Shown here: positions 50,328 through 63,130 of the stretch, piece after piece
Numbering within the stretch: position 1 is the first letter of the stretch
How the letters are laid out: each line of letters starts with the position of its first letter
Source of the DNA: Epiperipatus broadwayi
Taxonomy: Eukaryota; Onychophora; Udeonychophora; Euonychophora; Peripatidae
Direction: 5' to 3'
Assembly: GCA_028023455.1 (NCBI GenBank)
Contig: JAQFVV010006425.1
Span: forward strand, 62,001 to 126,000
DNA: 64,000 nucleotides
The notes under the pieces: model-generated
Database searches by the model: none
The model's input: the letters and a program-made list of their open reading frames with translations, nothing else
Told to the model about the DNA's origin: nothing
Translations under genes and position numbers: made by a program

Positions 50328-53300
50328 ATGCTGCTGCATAAGTTTGTAGGAGTAAATGTAAGGGGCATTAACTCATTGGAAAGGGTATATGCCATTCAAC
50401 AATATATTACAATCAATAATCCACATTTATTTTTTATGAGTGAAACAAAATATCACTCAAATTCAGATTATAGAATTAGAGAATGTCTTGAATCTCTTGG
50501 ATATATAGATTTCTCTGATAGCGTTACTGCAGCTGGCAGAGTCGGTTTACTTATTAATAAAAAATATCCACCTAATAAATTTATAATACTCTATAAGGAT
50601 AATAACCTTATTGCTATATCAGTCACATATCAAAATTTGATAATCAATATAATATATGTGTATGCAGATAGGTTCTGCTGCACGTTAATGAAAGTTATTA
50701 ACATAGTTAATATGTTTTTGGTAAATAATAACAACCCCACCCTAATCTTTAGTGACTTTAACATCACTTATGCAAAATTCACAAAAACCTATATTCACTT
50801 GATAGACAAGCCATTTATGAGTGGTGAGGATCAACTGCCTGATGATTCCTACTCTTTTTACACCAGAAAATACAGGTCACTGATTGAGCTATTCTTTTAT
50901 ATGCCTGACATACATTTTTTCATCACAGCAAAATTAGAACATGTGGTCTTTTCAGACCATCTTGCCCTAGTAGTACAGATTGAAGCTGCTAATAATGTTG
51001 CCACTTCTGCTTGCAACACCATCAGAATGTTGACAAAATCGAACATAACAGAAGCCATACCATCTGAGGCTTATATATATTTTTAAAAAATAGATATACT
51101 TGCCAAACCTATAGAGTAAGCATGGTTTGCCTTTATTGGCATTCTTCAATCGATCATTTCCTACCATACAATTAAGAGAAAAGGACCATTGGTGCTACTA
51201 AAAGACTTGAATGAGCTTGGTTTCAGAATGAAGGCATTTAGCTCTGCCTCAATGTCTATAGATGACATTATATCTGTTAAGCTACAACATAAATCCAAAC
51301 AGAAGGCACTTGCAGATTATCTGTCTATAAAGCGTGCCAAGGTGTTTCTGGCTCAGCAGAACTGTTGGACAAGAAGCTACTTTCATTGGGCACTGGGGGC
51401 CATTAATCCCCCCCCACTCCCACTATCATAAATATTGATGGTGATTCCCCCCCACTCCCACTATCATAAATATTGATGGTGATTCCTTTGTTGGCCTGCC
51501 AATGATTAAGGGAATCCATAAATACTTTGATCAAAAATTTCATTGTTTCAGCCATGTTAATACTCCCACTGAAGACATTTTGGTTTGTCAAGATGATCAT
51601 GGTATCACTGAAGATATGCTGAAAGCCAAACTCCTAGCATTGCCTGACAAAATACACCCTGGACTGCATTCTATACTGTGCTTCCTATTAGATCATCTAA
51701 GCCACTTTACAATTCCTGTCCTATTTAGAATGACCAACCATTTGGCACAGGAGAAAAGAATAATTCCCCACCTATATCCTATTGCTTTAGTCCCCTTCAT
51801 AAAGAAGCATGATGAACCCCACACCCTCAAAAACATTCGGCCTATTTATATGTCCTCGCTCATCTTTAAAATCTTGGAATCTGTCATAAAAGATAAGATC
51901 CAGGATAAGATACTCCAAAATATATCATCTTCCCAATTTGAGAAGAAACATTCTTCACCAATTTTAGCCATTGGGCAAAAATATTAATTGATTATGTTAG
52001 ACAACAGAGAAAGCAGTCTGTCATAGCTATCCAGCTTGATTTCAATGCAGCATTCAACTCTGTTAACATCAGTACTTTTCTAAACCTGCTGAAAGGTCAT
52101 CACATCCCAACCTCTATCATACAGATCATAGATAACCTCATGTCTAACAGAGAAATTGTTGTCTCACTAAATGGTAAGCTCTCCTCATTCTTCCAACCTA
52201 ACACATCCATTCCGCAAGGCTCCCCCTCAGTGCTCTTCTCTTTATAGTCTACATTGATCCATTGTTGAAAGCCATCGAACAACAACTACCTGGTGTCTAT
52301 GTACCGAGGCTTGCCAAATTGATTAAGCTCATGGCTTATATGGATGACATAATCATCTTCCTCTTTTCAACAACCTTTTTACCTCAGTTATACTCCATAT
52401 TGGATCAATACACTGCTGACTATGGTCTCACCATCAACCCATTGAAATCAGCTATATGGAAGGTGTCCTCAGGTTAGAAGATTGTATCCAAATTTACAGC
52501 CAACCCTCAAAAGTTTTTGGGCTTTGAGATATCCAAAACATACTTTCAAATGTCCAAAGATATTCAAAATCACATTCTGCACTCAATGGAAAGACTTACT
52601 AAACATATGTCTAAAGTCTACCTTTTCTTACATGGTAAGGTAATGCTTTTCAATATGAAGATCATGGCCAAGCTACATGCCCATCATGAGGATAACTAAG
52701 ACTTTTATCAGAAAAATGAATTTTCTTGAAACCTGACTTTTCTGGGGAGATAAAGTTGTAGCAATTAGCATTAACAGGATGCAACTTCACCGGAAGTATA
52801 ATGGACTTTCTTATCATGCTATACAAGCTATTCATATTTAAAAGATATTTAATTTCATCACCATGATTATCAAATCATTTGGATATGAGCAAGTCATTTT
52901 GACAGTAATCCCAACAGATAGACCCCCTCCCAGAGTTAAGAACTTCCTTGATGTTGCAATTGATTTGATCAAAAGCTACATGGTAATTACGAATGATACG
53001 TTTAACAACAAGATTAATATTTGGCAAGCACATAGTCTCATTCGCCCTCTCACAATTCCCATAACACTGCTACTTGCCCTGACCAATAATAAGATAATCT
53101 CCCTCTTCAGGTGCTGGGCTATGAAACCAAAATTCTTTGATTTCATTATTACAATAAATTTAAATGCCATTAGCACTAATTGGTTTCTCTTCCATAGGTG
53201 AGGCATCAATAAAATTGACCCTATCTGCCCCCTCTTCCAGACTCATGATGAAACATTTGATCATCTGGTTTACTCGTGCCATGGACTCTGGAGGTCTAGA

Positions 53301-53573
53301 AGGATTATCGCTGATAACCTTAAAGTAAATTTTTACCTTGTTATGTCTCTTAAGGATAGTATTAAGACAAGATCCATCCCTACTATTAGGCTTTCATTAT
53401 TTATCAATTATGCATTCTGGTCTACTCATTATAAAATGGTTTTCAATCCTGGTGCAATTCATGAGGGAAAATTCTTTCTGAATAAACTTATAAAATTTAA
53501 AAACCGTGACATGCTCCTAGCTCCAAAAGTTTTATTTGAGGAAACATGGACTCTGATTGCATTGAAGGAATGA
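50328..53573 (+). pseudogene. LINE ORF2: endonuclease and reverse transcriptase, frame-broken
   Basis: The start ATG at 50,328 gives a 252-codon endonuclease part: N10 in NVRG, E39 in MSETK, VGLLI at 72-76, SDFN at 142-145 (usually GDFN) and SDH at 209-211, so the catalytic residues are present. A stop at 51,084 follows, then the same frame resumes at 51,189-51,431. A 38-bp tandem duplication at about 51,409-51,485 shifts the frame. RT blocks follow: NIRPIYMSSLIFKILES near 51,830, LDFNAAFNSVN near 52,040 (motif A), PQGSPS near 52,212 (motif B) and YMDD at 52,337-52,348 (motif C). A C-terminal Cys/His-like stretch (ETFDHLVYSCHGLW) lies near 53,255. At least four frame changes separate these blocks. 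Confidence 0.85.
51409..51485 (+). repeat. 38-bp tandem duplication inside LINE ORF2
   Basis: ACTCCCACTATCATAAATAT occurs at 51,416 and 51,454, a 38-bp period that includes a C run. It is not a multiple of three, so it breaks the reading frame, and it arose after or at insertion. Confidence 0.9.
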
Positions 53574-54575
53574 TTGCTGGCAAAACACTTTGTTTCTTCT
53601 GTCTAAGATATTGCTGAAAGTGATTTTGTTAATAATCAGAAGTTCAGATCCTTTAGTTATCAAAATGGATAGTTTTTAACTGAATTCATCAGATTTAGCA
53701 TAAATACCTAAGCCTTCATAGTTGTGGTGATTTTTCCAATGGTGATCTGACCAAACTCTAGATTGACTAAGTGACTCTTGGTAGGGTGAGGCAATTTGTC
53801 TAGGTGAGTTGGGTGAGCTTAATTAGCCTACTTGTGTGCTAATTGTAGACCAGGTATTCAGGTTTACCTCTTGCCCAGAATAATACTATCTTAGATTTAT
53901 TTATTATCATGTAATTATTCTTTATGTTTGTAATTTTAGCTTTCCTTTTCAATTTACCATGTATACATAATTGTCACTGTAAACATTGTACTTGTTTAAT
54001 AAATATTGGAGAAAAAAAGGTCTATATTGTTAATATACCAAGACAGTTTTAGAGACCAGGCCTCATCATTGATTCTACCAGCTTAACTGCCTGACAATCT
54101 CTTTGGTTGAGGCAATATTTATTGCATAGTAACTTTAAATTCATACTCTTCATTCACATTCTTTTTTGTTTTCTTTACTTCAAGTCTCTTGTTTAAATGT
54201 CAGATACTAGAAACATAAGTATTGACACTTTTTATCTGATATTGGTTATCAAGATATTGCTTTGGCAATAAGGTGATTTTATTTTTCAAAAAAGGTTTTT
54301 TTACTAAATTTATTCTCTTAATCTTAATGTTTATTGACCTTATTAATCATTTTATTCCAATAAAAGTTTTCAACTTGGCTCCAAACTTGTATTATTCATC
54401 CAAATGACCTTTTTATTTTTTATTTATCCATAGTAATAATCTTAGTTTTACCATAAAAATTGATTATCTAATCACTTTATTTGCATATTGTGCCTCATTT
54501 GCATATTATATAAGCATACCTGTACTAAATAATTTTATTCTGCACTATGATTTTAGCAGTGTTTTCCAAAAGCTA

Positions 54576-54635
54576 GAAAACCAATTAATAAATATAAACT
54601 AATTAATATTACTTTATATTTATTAATTGGTTTTC
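54576..54635. repeat. Perfect inverted repeat, 23-bp arms and 14-bp loop
   Basis: The arm 54,576-54,598 (starting GAAAACCAATTAAT) is the exact inverse of 54,613-54,635. It could be a tiny fold-back element or a structure formed by replication slippage. No flanking duplication is evident. Confidence 0.9.
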
Positions 54636-54778
54636 TTTCAACCAAACTCTAAGTCAATGAGTATTTAATAATTATTTTTTTTTATTATTATACATTTTCA
54701 TCCATATTTAAGCTATTCAATGGTATAAAATTTGTATATTTATATTTTTTAAAAAAATATTTTATAAAATTTTGGAAG

Positions 54779-54792
54779 TAACCTTTTGATAT

Positions 54793-54823
<31 letters not shown>

Positions 54824-54849
54824 CATTTTTGATATTAACCTTTTGATAT

Positions 54850-54880
<31 letters not shown>

Positions 54881-54892
54881 CATTTTTGATAA
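54779..54892. repeat. Two-copy tandem repeat, 57-bp unit with TA core
   Basis: TAACCTTTTGATATTCAGTT followed by a TA tract and CATTTTTGAT occurs twice, 57 bp apart. The two copies are nearly identical, so the duplication is recent. Confidence 0.9.
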
Positions 54893-54954
54893 AATTGAAA
54901 TTTAAATGTCATTTATAGCTAGTGTAGTAATACATTAAAAAAGCAAGTAATCAT

Positions 54955-55230
54955 ATGGTTGTGAACTTATTTTAACTCATCAGAAACTTATCCTCAAATA
55001 ATAGATTTGTAATTATAAAAAATAGATTGAACTTACATTAAGACTGATCAATGAAACAATAATAAAAAAGAATCATTAGCCACAAGTATAAACAGAACAA
55101 TGTAAGAGCTATGTTAATAAAACCATTCATTTTCAGTAAGGACAAATATCTCGCTGTAAAAGGAGATAACTTTTACATGTATAGACCACATCCAAAATCT
55201 GTCAGACACTGAAATGCAGTACATACAATG
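54955..55230. repeat. Old dispersed repeat (pairs with 60,985-61,225)
   Basis: Shared blocks in the same order include CTTATCCTCAAATAAT (CTTATTCTCAAATAAT in the partner), a stretch around GAACTTACATT (CAACTTACAAG in the partner) and CACTGTAAAAGAAG or CGCTGTAAAAGGAG. They are followed by related TATAGACCACATC or TACAGACAACATC. Identity is moderate; the ends are not defined. Confidence 0.5.
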
Positions 55231-55434
55231 TCCACAATAATGTAGAGTACATGAGATATGCTCAGTGCTACAGCAGGTGTGCATTCAAGGCAAGCACCTT
55301 ATAGAATGTAAATATAGTTTCTAAAGAGAGGTTACAATCCATCCCAAATATTAGCTGAATAGGAAATATTTGAATGGACACAAGTCATAATGATGTTGAT
55401 TCATTGCAGCGAATCATTGTATATATTCCAGTAT

Positions 55435-55485
<51 letters not shown>

Positions 55486-56450
55486 GCCCTTATCTATAGG
55501 TCATAATAGGGTAGAATGGTCAATTACTAAAAAATTTTAAATTTTAAAATACATTTGTGTAGTATATTGATAATTGTATGATCCATTAGATCTTATAGTA
55601 CAATTTAAGGCTGAAAATACCTGGTATATAAAAGTGTAATGGATTATTTTAAAAGAAAACAGTTAAATAAAGCTTAATTATATCCTTGCTTATGGTTGTA
55701 AAAGCTGGCCATATAAAATAATACAGCTATAAATAGTTAAAAGTATATTAACGATCCAATTGTAATATTTTAAAAACTAATAAATTTAATAAACGCTATA
55801 TGTAATATTATAATTATAATTAATATTCAAATTTAATCTAATATATTTTAAGATAAACTTTAGGATGGTGAGAATTATATTTAGTTCTACAAGTTTAAAT
55901 TATTTTCCAATTTTTTATAAAATATATCAGTTTTGGTAATTTAGACCGAGACGTAAATTAAAAAATCATCTGATAAAGTTAGTAATCATGTGACTGTATA
56001 TTATTTACCTTCACACACATGCTTGTTTGAATAATAATAAAGTTTGTGAATTATGGAACTAAATGTAATTGCTGTCTATCGTTGAAATAAAAGTTGAAAT
56101 ATTAAATGTTATTTTAATAATTGTTTTAAAATTTAAATGATTTTGATTAAACTATAATTGAGTTTAAAAATACTATTCTAAGTAATATTTCAAATCATTA
56201 CATCTTAAATGTCTTATTTAAAAAATCTAGTCTGTTATAAAACTAAAAAATGTGTAAATTTGTTCACGATAAAAAAAAAAGTAATTAACCAATCAACGGA
56301 GGTAATTTAGCAGACAAAAATATAAGAATTAGACGAAGTGGGAAGAAAGTAATGTGTAAGTGAAGGAGGGAGTAACATATTTTTTAGCTGAATAAGACCG
56401 TAAGCTAGAAAAGTGATATAATTTTAAAATTTTGTATTTATTTTAAAAGT

Positions 56451-59400
56451 TTTTTTTTTAACATATAATATTTTGACTGCCTTTACATGAAGGGCTAATT
56501 TTTAAAAGTTTTCTTGCCAGTGATTTTATTCAAGTTTAGCCAAAACCTTGCAGTAAAAATGGAAGTACTAAAGGAAAAAATACCTAAAAATATTGCTAAA
56601 GGAAAAATATTTGTAAAGTGCCTAGGTACAGCTTTATTTATGCTCAACCAAAAACTTATTATTGTAACTCAGAGGAATATAATTAGGACGCTATACGAAA
56701 ACTTAAAAGAGAAGTTATTTGCCGTCAGGAAAAAATTATGACGCACAAATTTATAAGGCTACTCTAAAGTTTTTTTTTATTCTTCTCTATGAAAAAAAAA
56801 AATTAAGATGCTGTATATTATAAAGAATTATGTAAAAGTTATAATGAGGAAAAAAATGTTTGTCCTTTTTAAAGGAAACATTACAAAGTATATAGTTACC
56901 AGAACTTTAAAAGAAAGGAAAATTTACCGAATAATAATATGAAAGAGTCATTATTTTTTTTTATGAAAAAAAGAACAGAAAAACTTTCTCTAAGAGAAAT
57001 TGGAAAATATAAATCTAATATACTTAATAAAATGGATCCAAGAAGACAGAAAAAATTTACTGAATATTTAAATAAAAGTACCTAGAAGATGCATCGTAAA
57101 AGTCGCGCGGGAAAATATTAGCAGAAAATATTAGAAGAGAATATGTAGACGTTTTTTTCTTTACGGGATTAACTAATATCATAATTAATAATTGTATTAA
57201 ATATTATGAAAAACCAAGGATTGTCGTCTATGAATATTTATTAAACAGAACAATAATTGTTTTGCCTTAAAATTGAACAAGAAGTGACTGAAGAAGAAAT
57301 AATAAACATTTTTTTTTAGCTTTAATATGAACGGTTTTCAAGAAAATTTGATGAAGAAGTACAATAAATATAGTTTAAATATTTTACTAATTTATTTTAG
57401 AATATAAAATGCTATGTGAGATTAGGGAAAACATATAAACATAAATTTAGTAATATTGAGATTTAAATATAATAGCTTGATAAAATTATTAGAAATATTG
57501 TTTAAAAATAAAGTGTATGTATGTGAGTCTTATATCTACAAGAATCAAATGGATGGTGAAGCCTACGGAACGCGATCGAGAAGATAAAGATCGTTTGGTA
57601 ATATTGATATTTATTTATAATGCATAATGTATTTTTTTTAGATCATCTATTGATTAAGAATGAAGTGTGAAAGTTTAAATTATATGTACACATTTTATAC
57701 AACATTTTTGACATATAATGAGATAGGAGTAATTCGGAATATGCATGCAATAATTTATTTAAAGTATATTAATAATATAATTTAACAGAACAATTGTGTG
57801 ATTCTTTTGAACTTTCATGTGATAAAGTATTCAGATACTTTAAAATAGTTTGTATATGATTAAATATACGAGGAAAGTAGTAAAAAGATTTTCTTATAGA
57901 ACAGTGGAATAGTTTTGAAATAAATGAATTTTATTATTGTTAGAAATGCAGATATGTATTTGTCGATGTACAGTATAGAAAAATCTTGAGAAATAAGATC
58001 GGATAGTGACTTGGAAGTACTAGTGGAGAGGAAACCAAGATGATGTTTTTTTTAAGAAATAGGAAAAATAAAGAATTTGGATCATATTTAGTTTTGTGTG
58101 ATTTCAGTATAGTTAACTAAGCCCTATGACTGAACACATATAGTTTGGACAGTGTTTTTTGCATATCTTTAAACTTTTTGATGTTATAATAAAGCTGAAG
58201 AAATAGCTTTAGCATCGTTCCTATAATAGAGGTTGGTAGACAGGTAAAGGTCACTCCTCTATAGTGTCTTTTAACTCACTGTGCCATGATTGTCAAGGTT
58301 TATGATGAGTAATATTATAGTTATATTTTGATCCTATGCATCTATCTTCGCTATCCTTATATTTGTGAATCTGCATCGGTCAGAAAGATATTTTCAAAGA
58401 AATAATGAATAAAATAGAACTGAAGATATGTTATCATTTGTGTAAGAATAGTTTATTTGCTGGAATGTATAAAATTGTGTAACTTTAAAATTGAAAGTCC
58501 AAAATATCATAAAGAGAGAAAGAATCATATAATACATTGTAAAATTAATTCGGAAATGAATATAAGATTTTTTTTTGAAAAGAAATCTAAACCAAGTATT
58601 TAAAAGTAATAATAAAATTTGAATGAATTTTTTTATAATATTTAGAAAATAAGTATTGCATATTTATTAAGAAAATAGTTCAATAAGGTATAATAAACAT
58701 ATACTTGTGCATGGTATATTAATAGTTGTAATTATATCATCCGAAGTAAGGCTTGAATGAGAATATTAGGATTAATAAACATCGGATAATAAACAATAAA
58801 AACCTAATACCGAATGTAGAACAATGTTTTGACTTTGTAAGATTCCATACAACCAATATAAAACTAAAATTTGTTATTTTGTAGAATTTTACTACGAATG
58901 TAAATTTTGTAATTAAGAATATAATTTTAATAATATTAGGGATGCAAAGTGTTTGTGATAAGCATATAAAAAATGCATTTTGTAATAAGCTAACCATGAT
59001 AATAAATCAAGTAATAATACTGTAATTTTCTTAAGTGTTTAAAAGATAAGATTTGACTAGGAAAATAAATAATATTTTGATTTCATTTTATAAACTAGTA
59101 AACTAAGATGAGATAGGAGAGTAAGGGATATCCAATGTATATAGTGTAAAATATTGTTAATTTATTTATGTTGTTAATAAACTTTGTTTTAAATTTATTT
59201 TAAAGTTTTGTGTCCGCGTTGTTATTTCTCCACATGGATGCATGAAATCACGATACATTTATAATTGAAACAGACATATAGATTGTGCTCAAAAGGTAAA
59301 CATAAAAGTGTTATAATAATTTTGAGAATTTATTGGTATGTTAAAATCAAAAGATCATAATTTTATATTATTTATTGGTCATAAGTCGGTTGCCACAATA

Positions 59401-60078
59401 TTACATTAAATTATATGCTAATGTTGCCACACATATTCTGTTGTCAGATTATTAAATACTACCGCATACGTATTTATTTATTTCATTTAGGAAGAAATAA
59501 GAATATATTATATTATTATTGTTATTATTATTTTTATTATTATTAGTTGTTGTGTAGTAGATTATGACATAAAATTCCCTTTTCATATTTTACTACCGTA
59601 ATTTTAAATCAGTTAGAATACAATTTATGAACCTGAGATTTTATTTTGTTTTATTTTACTTCATTTTCTTTAATCAAACTAGATTCTTGTTATAAAAATG
59701 ATTAAGATATGATTATTATTTTAATCGTAGTGAATAGAGCTTAGTAAGTCATAAGAATACTATGAGTTAGTTATTTGATATAGTATAAGGGGGAATAGTG
59801 TTCTTATGCCATTGAGGTAGTATCGTGTGGATAATGTCTCAATGTAGTCTATCTCATTCCCTGTATTTTCACTCCATGTCTCATGAAAATAGTAAATATT
59901 TGTTAATTCATTTTAAAATTGAACCGTATTTGTATTTTAAAATTAGAACTAGTAATCATTTTAATTAATGCTGAATATTTCATTTATTTATTTGTTAACT
60001 GAGCTAGAACCCGTAATATTCGTAATAAACAGTATATTTTGGGGGTGAGGATGCACGGGGGGAGGTTAGAATATATAT
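56451..60078. other. AT-rich DNA, no gene supported
   Basis: Two frames, 56,514-56,741 and 56,962-57,083 (containing LSLREIGKYKSNILNKMDPRRQKKFTEYL), are Lys-rich and not recognised. They could be relics of a coding segment but lack splice, domain or homology support. Confidence 0.4.
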
Positions 60079-60300
60079 ATAGGAAACATCAATTGTACCG
60101 CTAACCGCTAGACTGCATAGTTAGCTAATCATAACGGAGACGAATCGTTGTAGCTAAACGTCGTGGATACTCTGAGTATAAATATGCTTGATAAATATTT
60201 TTATATTTATTTTCAAAGTTGTGTATTATTCTTAAGTGATCAGAAATATTACTCCTAGTCATACTATAGTGTAAGGACAACAAAATTGGTATAGTTATGA
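60079..60300 (+). repeat. LTR-like direct repeat, left copy
   Basis: The first 105 bp (60,079-60,183) match 61,280-61,384 with three substitutions. After that the copies stay alignable but diverge to about 60,300. The core is CpG-rich for this window and ends in TACTCTGAGTATAAAT, a hyphenated palindrome that includes a TATA-box-like word. It also holds a direct repeat of ACCGCTA. The outer ends lack TG/CA, so an LTR is not proven. Confidence 0.65.
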
Positions 60301-61279
60301 CAGGATTTTATCTTCATAGGTTGTTTAGATCTTTATCATTTATTTGAAAAAAAAAAGAGAGAGCTAACATTATTAGCACAACAATGAAAAAAAGAACCAA
60401 ATGCTAAAGATTGTTCATTTTCTGTAAAGAAAAACTGGGAAAAAAATGTGTTTGTTTCCCCTCATGACAAAAAATTTTCAAAATGATCTGGAAAAATTTG
60501 TTCTAGGCAGTTCAAAAAATTGGCCAGCATATGTAGATCAAATTTATATAAACCAATTCAAATCAGAAATTAATAACTTTGATAAAAATTTATGCTTATT
60601 CAACTTATAAAATCCTATGCTCTTAGTCAGCTCTTAAATTAGGTTTTGTTACATCAATATTTTTCTCACAGCTTATTTCTGTTACATGCCCCTTAACAGC
60701 TTTAAGGATATTAAGTTCAGAAAATGGAAGAAAAGGCTACATATTTTTTCTAGCTCAGAAAATGAGTAATTGATTGATGACTTTAAGACCATTTCACTTG
60801 TGGAATGAAAAACCATATGAAAATGAAGAAGAAACCACATCCCATGAAAAATTCAAACCAAATGAAGAAACCAGCCTAGTAATGAAATTAAACCAAGAAT
60901 GATGAAACAAGGCCAAAATGGGAAGCAAAGAAATTAAAGATTATATTTTCAAAGTAACATTTAAAGGACAAATGAATGTTATTAACTTTTCCTAACACAG
61001 AATAAAGCTTATTCTCAAATAATGGACTTTTATCAAGAATGGATTCAACTTACAAGCATTGGGATAAGAATAAAAGGAAATAAATAGTTGGAAACATTAA
61101 CAGACTAATTAGAGTGTTATATCAGTGAATCCATTCTTTTATATTAAGGACAGGGATCTCACTGTAAAAGAAGTCAACAATTCTAAGATTTACAGACAAC
61201 ATCAGACCATTCGCGGACCTTGAGGAAAGTCATTGATAGGCTAGAAGTGGTCAGGATCCTTAATAAAAATTACAGCTTT
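60301..61279. other. Sequence between the two LTR-like repeats
   Basis: No gag, pol or other frame is visible. 60,985-61,225 resembles 54,955-55,230, so the interval is itself repeat-derived. Confidence 0.45.
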
Positions 61280-61525
61280 ATAGGAAACATCAATTGTATC
61301 GCTAACCGCTACATTGCATAGTTAGCTAATCATAACGGAGACGAATCGTTGTAGCTAAACGTCGTGGATACTCTGAGTATAAATTATTATATATATAGTA
61401 TTACAAATATGTTTGATTAATATATTTATATTTATTTTCAGTAATGCCGAATATTCTTAAATGATGAGAAATGCTATTTTGTCCATACTACAGTATAAAC
61501 ACGACACAAACAGTTTGAAAGATTC
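61280..61525 (+). repeat. LTR-like direct repeat, right copy
   Basis: Offset 1,201 bp from the left copy. The 105-bp core is 97% identical to it. The downstream half has insertions around a TA tract and lower identity. Confidence 0.65.
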
Positions 61526-62285
61526 ATCCTATCATATAATTCATTAATATGTTAATGATTTAGGGAATAATCAACAACAACAAATGTTTGGAATTAATAA
61601 ATCCATAAACAAATCAGTAGTTTCTTTCTAAATTATTTTACTTTTTGTTTTGCTGTCTTTTATTTCTTTTATTTTTTTTGTTTTTTAGATCTTTTGATTT
61701 TCCCATCAGTTAAATCTAGGATAAGCTTTTCAGACAATAAAGAAAGATTTAAAGTGCGTTTTGTTGGGATATAGCTGTGTGCTTTTTCTTCTCAACTAAA
61801 ATCGTACCTTATAATAGCATTTAAGCACTCTTAACTAGGCGAAGCAACTTTTAAAGTAACAAAAAAAAAATTCAAACAAAAAATAAAAAATTATAACGTA
61901 TAGTGTACACTGCATGTATATATATATTAATCAATAAAGCAAGTCATACATACATATATATATATATAACAAAAGATTATTATAAAATAAAAGAGAAAAA
62001 AATATTTCTATTTCATTGATTCATATCTTTATTTTAAAGTCAGCATAAACATTTTGTGGATCCATATAAATGCTACATTTACAATAATAAATATTTATTT
62101 ATTTTTTTGCTATTTTCTAAAGAAAAATAGTTTTAAACACATTTTGAAATACTGAGCAATGTTTTAAAATTTCTTAATTTGTCTTAATGGCTTCCGTCTT
62201 AATTTCATATTATTGCCTTTTCATTTTACTTTTATCATACAAGCTATCTAACTTATGCAAACTTCTTTTAAAATTACAATTATAC
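61526..62285. other. AT-rich DNA, no gene seen
   Basis: T-rich and TA-rich simple sequence only. Confidence 0.5.
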
Positions 62286-62736
62286 AAAAGCCATTTATAA
62301 ATTATAAATGAATACTCTCACTTTTCCAGACACAAGATATAGTTTTTTAAAAAATATGGAATGAATCCACCCATCCTTTCGACCCAAACATTTATGTATG
62401 GGCAAATCTTAAACATATGGAAATGAGAGCATGAAGATGTTAAGCATACAAATCTTAATCATATAGAAATGTGAGCGTGAAGATGTTAAACATCTTCATG
62501 CTCTCATTCCCATATGCTTAAGACTTGCCCTTACATAAATGTTTGGGTCAAAAGGATGGGTGAATTCATTCCATCTTTTTTCAAAAACTATATCTTGGGT
62601 CTGGAAAAGTGAGAGTATTCATTTATAATTTATCTTTAAAGTGCATGTGCATTGGCTTAATCGCTAATATCACAATTACAGTATAAAAACATAGCGCTAT
62701 ATAAAATAATATCTCATTATATAAAAGCCATTTATA
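62286..62736. mobile_element. Fold-back member of the 328-bp family with 14-bp target-site duplication
   Basis: The insert 62,300-62,722 lies between AAAAGCCATTTATA at 62,286-62,299 and 62,723-62,736. The left arm (about 62,300-62,440) and right arm (about 62,487-62,630) are inverse copies, including ACTCTCACTTTTCCAGACA and its complement; a third partial copy (62,448-62,486) sits in the middle. The arm content (ACAAGATATAG, GACCCAAACATTTATGTATG, GGGCAAATCTTAA) corresponds to the 328-bp unit arrayed at 17.9 kb. The same family therefore exists as tandem and head-to-head insertions. Confidence 0.8.
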
Positions 62737-62764
62737 TATTTTTGATAGTTATCTATTCATTTTC

Positions 62765-63130
<366 letters not shown>

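Larger units (their letters stand above)
49438..54029 (+). mobile_element. L1/Tx1-type LINE, 5'-truncated, with 15-bp target-site duplication
   Basis: The insert 49,453-54,014 (about 4.56 kb) lies between perfect copies of AAAAGGTCTATATTG at 49,438-49,452 and 54,015-54,029. It holds the 3' part of ORF1, an ORF2 with an apurinic-type endonuclease and reverse transcriptase, a 3' UTR of about 440 bp, AATAAA at about 53,999 and a short A tail. The 5' end is truncated inside ORF1. The RT carries several frame breaks, so the copy is dead. The YMDD motif, an endonuclease of this type and a C-terminal Cys/His motif favour the L1/Tx1 group, but a phylogeny would be needed to fix the clade. Confidence 0.88.
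54030..56450. other. AT-rich DNA with small repeats, no gene seen
   Basis: Contains the hairpin, duplication and dispersed repeat listed separately, and a TA tract at about 55,442-55,481. Confidence 0.5.

Noticed and set aside
49270-54150. 11-bp match TTCATACTCTT as LINE target-site duplication
   Set aside because: It lies 130-180 bp outside the element. The perfect 15-bp repeat directly at both LINE ends is the better duplication.
56514-57083. Lys-rich frames as a possible gene
   Set aside because: Two short unconnected frames in AT-rich DNA. No family was recognised and no splice sites clearly join them.
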